From JBDKTH01 sp964558295 (GTDB lineage: Bacteria > Planctomycetota > Planctomycetia > Pirellulales > Thermoguttaceae): a stretch of DNA of 11,099 nt. The stretch is taken from positions 1-11,099 of the forward strand of contig CAZLDQ010000190.1 in assembly GCA_964558295.1 (NCBI GenBank), in the 5' to 3' direction. The position numbers and the translations under genes are program-made. This document shows positions 7,544 to 11,099 of this stretch, in pieces. Positions within the stretch are counted from its first letter, which is position 1, and each line of letters starts with the position of its first letter. The notes under the pieces were generated by a model. It was given only the letters and a program-made list of their open reading frames with translations, had not been told where the DNA came from and made no database searches.

Positions 7544-9958
7544 TCACTTGACAATTTGTCGGGCGATCATCTCTCGCTGCTTCTCGATTACCTCGGGATC
7601 GCGAGTGAAGCTGGTTAGACTCGTGGTGACGGGCCGGCACGCCCCCCTCGCATGCTGTTTGTCCCCCGTCCGTTCCGCCAGAAGCCACAAGTATTCATAA
7701 TCTTCCAAACCATCGCGGATATTGGCTAGTCGTATCGAACCGATTGGGCCTTCCGGTCCAGGATACAACAGTACCCCGTCCCCGTGCAGCCAATCATACT
7801 GCGGCCCACCCGTGGTAATGCTCCACTCGAGTTGAGAGCCGGCATGCGGGTTAATCGGCCGGTCATTGTGGGCCTTGCTCCAGATATTAGCGCCCCAGTA
7901 GAGAAACCCGTCCATCTTCTGCTCGAACGCCTGCCACCAAAGGACCCGCGACTCGACAAGCGGATGGTCTGCCAGCCAGTTGGCATAGGGGTAACGTGGG
8001 CCAAGGCAAACGTAGGCCCACACCTCCAAGCCGGCTTGGCGACACCGCTCGGCATCCTCAAACCGATATCGCGGCGTCAACGGGCAGTTCCAATCGACGT
8101 TCAGCTTGCGCATCGCCTCGGGATCTTGAGGGATCCTGGCTGTCGTCAGCGTATGCAGTCCCGGGTAACGCTCCTTGACCAAGCCGAAGTATTCCTCAAT
8201 GATAGGAAAGAACTCCTTCTCGCGCTCGTCGAATCCGTGAATGTAGGCCCGATCGAACAGTCCACGCGAGCGGAGTTGGGCCATAAAGGGATCGAGTCGC
8301 TCGATGAGCCGCTGCTTGAACTGCGGCGTATACGCCTGGCGTTCGCTGTAGCAGACCCAAATCCGGCTGCCTCGCTCTTGGACTATATTCAACACGTTGA
8401 ACGTGTTGAGCCCCGCATTCTTGTAGTGCTCCAAGTCTTCGATTGCCGGAGGCGACGTTCGCGAGATATCGTCCGGATTGAGCCGATGGGCCAGGACGAA
8501 GTCACCGTACTTCTGCCGAAGCACTGTCGAAAGCGGTTTACCGTAAATCTTCTCCAGGTATCCGTCCATCAGGGCAAAGGCCGTCTTCAAGTGGCCCTGC
8601 ACGGGCAGATCGAAGCCGTAGACCGTCGCCCGAATCTCGACCTCGGCCGGCTCGCTGTTCTTCGGACGCACGAGGAGCTTCCCTATGTATTCGCCCGGTG
8701 GAGTCCCCGGAGGAGCGTAGACCGTAACCCAGACGGCCTGGGCAAACCCAGGGGCAACGCCGAATTGCTCGACAGGCAAAAGTGCGTCCGGCCACCAACC
8801 CGGTGTCGCCTGCGGATCGGCCGGATGCGGACGAAGTGTCGCCAGATGAACATAGCCCACCTGGTGCCATTGGAGATGTTGTTTTCCGATTCTCGCACCG
8901 TTGGCCGAACAAACCAAATCGCTCAGTTCGATCCGCACGTCTTCAAGCCGTTGTCTCCCGCCGCAAAGCAGCACCACCTGAAAACTTTCATACTCTCGAC
9001 CGGCAAGACAAATCCGGGCCGATGGTGCATCAAGCCGGTGTTGGTCATCGGGCGGCATTTCATACGGGGATACACGGCGCATGCTCGTCTCTGTCCAAAC
9101 GGCATATTCCCGGCTCGCCTTGGAACTCTTCAAATTTACAGTCTGCCGGTGCTCAATCGATTGGCCGAGTAGTTGATCCGTGGCGGTCAGGCGAAGGGTA
9201 TAGTCACCGGACGGGGCGATCCGGTTGATCCAATCGAAACGGATCGGCATTTCCTTGCCTCCGGCCCGGGAGACGAAACCTTCGGGGCCCTCAACCACCG
9301 CCTGCCAACTGGCCGGCAGGGTTGTGCTGCCCAGAACCCCGAACGTGCCGGCACCGAATACATTGGGCGCGATCCGCAGGGAGCGAAATGCGAACGGCGC
9401 AAGCCCCACCTCCAGATCGTCGAACCAAACAGTGCCCTTTCCCTTGCGCAGAAACACGAAGACTTTGATCTCGCGTACCGGCTTGGCCACGTCAAAGACC
9501 AGTTCTGCTTGTTGCCAATCGTGAGTCCCAGGATGAAAACGGGCAGTCTGCCCCCAGAGCGGTGTACCGTCGTCATACTCCAGGTCCAGATAGATGTCGT
9601 AATCCTGTACCGTCTCCGCATTCTCCGCTCGACTCCAACCGGCAATTCGAAACGGATGCTTCACCGGCGGATCGAAGCGAAGCACCTGAAACGCCCGGGA
9701 GGTGTCTTCGAGACTCTGATTCGAGAATCGCAAACTCCGCCGCCCGTTTCGAGCCACAGTATCATCGACTTTCGCCCCTTTTCCCGCCAACGTCCAGCCC
9801 CCATCCTCTTCGAACCCCGGATTCGTCAATTGGTTCTTGGCTCGCAGGTTGACCAGGGGTTCCCGAAGGTCGGCAGAGATCGCAAGTCCCGGAACCACGT
9901 CACCCATTAGCATGAAAAGCAAGATTGTCGAAAGGAGGCGGACACGAGCGTCTCTCAT
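7544..9958 (-). CDS. Secreted GH123-like glycoside hydrolase (DUF4091) with carbohydrate-binding-like domain
   Basis: The protein has 804 residues from ATG 9958. A signal peptide is clear: basic MRDARVR, hydrophobic LLSTILLFMLM, and likely cleavage after ISA near residue 29. Residues about 43-185 (NPGFEEDGGW to WFDDLEVG) resemble a CBM4/9-type jelly-roll carbohydrate-binding domain. A linker beta-domain follows, then a GH123 N-terminal-like region (about 290-450) and a DUF4091/GH123 catalytic region (about 455-775). The latter has the adjacent acid pair Asp577-Glu578 in YIHGFDEREKEF, an aromatic FLYWGANIW segment and the hallmark YPGPEGPIGSIRLANIRDGLEDYEYL. In characterised GH123 enzymes the neighbouring Asp and Glu serve substrate-assisted cleavage of N-acetylgalactosaminides. 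The true glycan here is unknown. An upstream in-frame GTG (10048) is rejected because it would bury the signal peptide, while ATG 9958 has a good ribosome binding site. It may be exported to the periplasm or beyond. It is the first gene of the minus-strand group. Confidence 0.85.
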   Translation of the reverse strand: MRDARVRLLSTILLFMLMGDVVPGLAISADLREPLVNLRAKNQLTNPGFEEDGGWTLAGKGAKVDDTVARNGRRSLRFSNQSLEDTSRAFQVLRFDPPVKHPFRIAGWSRAENAETVQDYDIYLDLEYDDGTPLWGQTARFHPGTHDWQQAELVFDVAKPVREIKVFVFLRKGKGTVWFDDLEVGLAPFAFRSLRIAPNVFGAGTFGVLGSTTLPASWQAVVEGPEGFVSRAGGKEMPIRFDWINRIAPSGDYTLRLTATDQLLGQSIEHRQTVNLKSSKASREYAVWTETSMRRVSPYEMPPDDQHRLDAPSARICLAGREYESFQVVLLCGGRQRLEDVRIELSDLVCSANGARIGKQHLQWHQVGYVHLATLRPHPADPQATPGWWPDALLPVEQFGVAPGFAQAVWVTVYAPPGTPPGEYIGKLLVRPKNSEPAEVEIRATVYGFDLPVQGHLKTAFALMDGYLEKIYGKPLSTVLRQKYGDFVLAHRLNPDDISRTSPPAIEDLEHYKNAGLNTFNVLNIVQERGSRIWVCYSERQAYTPQFKQRLIERLDPFMAQLRSRGLFDRAYIHGFDEREKEFFPIIEEYFGLVKERYPGLHTLTTARIPQDPEAMRKLNVDWNCPLTPRYRFEDAERCRQAGLEVWAYVCLGPRYPYANWLADHPLVESRVLWWQAFEQKMDGFLYWGANIWSKAHNDRPINPHAGSQLEWSITTGGPQYDWLHGDGVLLYPGPEGPIGSIRLANIRDGLEDYEYLWLLAERTGDKQHARGACRPVTTSLTSFTRDPEVIEKQREMIARQIVK

Positions 9959-9963
9959 AAGAA

Positions 9964-9971
9964 TCTCCCTC
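9964..9971 (-). promoter_or_regulatory. Shine-Dalgarno site of the GH123-like gene
   Basis: On the minus strand GAGGGAGA lies 5 nt before ATG 9958. It is the best purine-rich site in the window and decides the start in favour of the signal-peptide Met over the upstream GTG at 10048. Confidence 0.7.
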
Positions 9972-10004
9972 GTTGGCAGGTGCAGTGATGCAGAACCCGA
10001 GTAG

Positions 10005-10020
10005 CTGAACTTGGGTTCAG
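10005..10020. promoter_or_regulatory. Candidate operator palindrome upstream of the GH123-like gene
   Basis: CTGAAC, a TTGG spacer and GTTCAG form a perfect 16-nt inverted repeat. It overlaps the edge of the proposed -10 hexamer and would cover the transcription start. A competing stem, GAACCCGAG (9993-10001) with CTTGGGTTC (10010-10018), uses one G-U pair and the same right-hand bases, so an RNA leader structure is an alternative. No regulator gene is visible nearby. Confidence 0.35.
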
Positions 10021-10047
10021 TATAACGGGTCCTTTTGACTGCAACCA
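10019..10047 (-). promoter_or_regulatory. Possible sigma-70-type promoter for the GH123-yhaO-yhaN group
   Basis: On the minus strand TATACT (10019-10024) matches five of six bases of the -10 consensus. Seventeen bases upstream is only a poor -35 (TGGTTG, 10042-10047). The position, about 60 bp before the start codon, is sensible, but the weak -35 keeps this tentative. Confidence 0.3.
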
Positions 10048-10395
10048 CTCGGGGAAATCTTCGGATATTTCGGTAGCCTCAAGAAATTTGCATTTTATTC
10101 GGCAATCCTTGTCAGCTCTGAAGATGGCAGAAAAAGATATCCACCTTGCCCATAGTACTCGTAATGTGTACGCCATTTCTTCTAGCCACCCCATCCCCCC
10201 TATTTATTCCGTTGCTTCTGAACCAGTCAGTCACCACCACGCAGAGGGGTCCGGGCGTTGTTTTCCACGCTCTTCTCAGTCCCCGGGTTGCGTTTTGTCC
10301 GATGATCGGTAAACTTAAGGGTTTATCGTACTAATGCTGTAGTTTTACGGTTCGAGTCATTTCGGTTCGCCAGAGTTCAACACAGGTAGTTGGAG
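10048..10395. other. Divergent intergenic region between the GH123-like gene and rpsR
   Basis: About 350 bp with lower GC than the flanking genes and no credible coding frame: the two short plus-strand frames start with TTG and resemble no family I know. It must contain the rpsR promoter, but I see no good -35/-10 pair; the best -10-like string is TACTAAT at 10329-10335. TAAAC...GTTTA (10310-10325) is a weak inverted repeat. The heptamer CGGTTCG occurs twice, at 10348 and 10363, in what would be the rpsR leader. Confidence 0.6.
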
Positions 10396-10677
10396 ATGCC
10401 CAAACCAGGATCCACCGGCCGCAAGACGGTAAACAAGAAGCGTGCGAAGGCCAAGGCCCGCGGGAAGAAGAAGGACCCGATTTTCGTCGACGGCGTTCGC
10501 CCACGTCCGATGTATGTCGACTACAAGGACCTTGAGCTACTCAAGAAACTTACCAATCGGCAGGGCAAGATCATCGGCCGGCGCAAGAGCGGTTGCACAG
10601 CTGTCAGCCAGCACGCCGTGACCGCCGCTATCAAGCGAGCTCGCTTCATGGCCCTCTTGCCGTACGTTGGCGAATAA
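10396..10677 (+). CDS. rpsR: Small ribosomal subunit protein bS18
   Basis: The 93-residue basic protein is a component of the 30S platform, where bS18 pairs with bS6. The family core is clear: VDYKDLELLKKL, GKIIGRRKSG and the C-terminal AIKRARFMALLPY. The N-terminus is a long Lys/Arg/Gly-rich extension (KKRAKAKARGKKK) likely to contact rRNA. The common N-terminal cysteines of the zinc-binding bS18 form are absent. I start at ATG 10396 with an AGG 9 nt upstream; the in-frame TTG at 10390 would add only two residues. Most bacteria encode rpsR with rpsF, ssb and rplI. Here it stands alone, with 437 bp of non-coding DNA before it and its own terminator after it. Ribosomal proteins are highly expressed, so a strong promoter is expected but not recognisable. 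Confidence 0.95.
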   Translation: MPKPGSTGRKTVNKKRAKAKARGKKKDPIFVDGVRPRPMYVDYKDLELLKKLTNRQGKIIGRRKSGCTAVSQHAVTAAIKRARFMALLPYVGE

Positions 10678-10716
10678 GCTCGCGGATCTTAACCGCTTGG
10701 GCTCACAGAGGAACCT

Positions 10717-10761
10717 CCGCACGGACCTTGGAGATGGCAAGGTGCCGTGCGGTTGTCTTTT
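10717..10761 (+). terminator. Rho-independent terminator of rpsR
   Basis: CCGCACGG plus ACCTTG (10717-10730) pairs with CAAGGT plus CCGTGCGG (10738-10752). This is a 14-bp stem with one bulged G at 10744 and a 7-nt GAGATGG loop, followed by the T-rich TTGTCTTTT. It begins 40 nt after the rpsR stop, so the gene is probably transcribed as a single-gene unit. Confidence 0.85.
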
Positions 10762-11099
10762 CCTGGTCTTTTCTGACGCTGGCATCCTGCCGGAAAACCC
10801 TCGATCTGTTGAACCGGACGGCCCGGATTGGCATTGAAAATGCTTAGGTGTTTTGGGCGTTCCAGGTGTTGGCTGGGTGAACGCGAAATGAGGAGCCCAC
10901 ACGATGGCCATGCATCGTAACACGGCCGATTTCCCTCGGGCTAGTTGGAAGGGATTACTCTGTCGTCCCTGAAAAACTTAGTCCTGGCGATTTTGTGATT
11001 GGCGGGGGGGATGGAACGGCGGTTGGTTCGGGATTTAGGCCGTGGTGAAAAGCCAATGGACGCGCTGTGAGGGTCGTTTCCACCCTTTGGCGGCCCGTA
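10762..11099. other. Intergenic stretch after the rpsR terminator, no convincing gene
   Basis: About 340 bp without a recognisable gene or RNA family. It holds a 22-codon frame at 10904-10972 (MAMHRNTADFPRASWKGLLC...) preceded by GAGGAG, whose ATG sits in a 6-bp stem (ACGATG 10901-10906 with CATCGT 10913-10918). A 19-codon frame runs 11011-11070 after a run of seven G. A small hairpin AGGGT/ACCCT lies near 11072-11088. None of these resembles a known family, and the region may be the leader of a gene beyond the window. Confidence 0.5.

Noticed and set aside
7784..9172. A 462-codon plus-strand frame inside the GH123-like gene
   Set aside because: The minus-strand frame carries a signal peptide, the Asp-Glu pair and the DUF4091 hallmark. 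The plus frame is its shadow.
10088..10334. Two short plus-strand frames between the hydrolase gene and rpsR, one hydrophobic
   Set aside because: Both start with TTG, have no ribosome binding site and overlap each other in AT-richer DNA. The hydrophobic look follows from pyrimidine-rich sequence.
10349..10358. GGTTCGAGTC resembling a tRNA T-loop
   Set aside because: The flanking bases do not form the T stem, and no anticodon arm, acceptor stem or CCA end is present.
10537..10923. A 128-codon minus-strand frame across rpsR and its terminator
   Set aside because: It runs through the rpsR coding sequence and the strong terminator hairpin and has no family resemblance.

Overview
The window looks like chromosomal DNA of a planctomycete-type bacterium: fairly GC-rich, with long GTG/ATG-started genes, few strong Shine-Dalgarno sites and planctomycete-like gene content. 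The content is a CrtI-like desaturase beside fatty-acid genes, a YhaO/YhaN nuclease-ATPase pair, a large exported GH123/DUF4091 protein and a solitary rpsR. The taxonomic call is inferred from gene content and style; no rRNA marker is present.

Left part (1-2612, + strand): the 3' end of a lipid or isoprenoid biosynthetic operon. It holds a phytoene-desaturase-like flavoprotein cut by the window edge, a FabZ-type 3-hydroxyacyl-ACP dehydratase overlapping it by 4 nt, and a divergent FabI-type enoyl-ACP reductase. Dehydration and enoyl reduction are two consecutive steps of the fatty-acid elongation cycle. A desaturase fused into that operon suggests a specialised acyl chain rather than housekeeping fatty acids. 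Related gene sets have been proposed for ladderane lipids in anammox planctomycetes.

Middle (2638-9958, - strand): three co-directional genes, in transcription order a secreted GH123-like glycoside hydrolase (DUF4091) with an N-terminal carbohydrate-binding-like domain, then a YhaO/SbcD-like metallophosphoesterase 11 nt downstream, then a 1210-residue YhaN/SbcC-like coiled-coil ATPase overlapping it by 4 nt (GTGA). YhaO and YhaN almost certainly form a Mre11-Rad50-like DNA-end-processing complex. The exported hydrolase in front has no obvious functional link and may simply share the transcript. A possible promoter with an overlapping 16-nt palindrome lies upstream of the hydrolase.

Right part (9959-11099): a 437-bp AT-richer intergenic region, the ribosomal protein bS18 gene rpsR on the + strand as a single-gene unit, a strong Rho-independent terminator, and about 330 bp with no convincing gene.

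I found no CRISPR array, insertion sequence, tRNA, rRNA or clear defence island. The items most worth a second look are the desaturase-fabZ-fabI arrangement, an Ala in place of the expected metal-bridging Asp in YhaO, the missing Tyr146 equivalent in FabI, and the palindrome over the hydrolase promoter.
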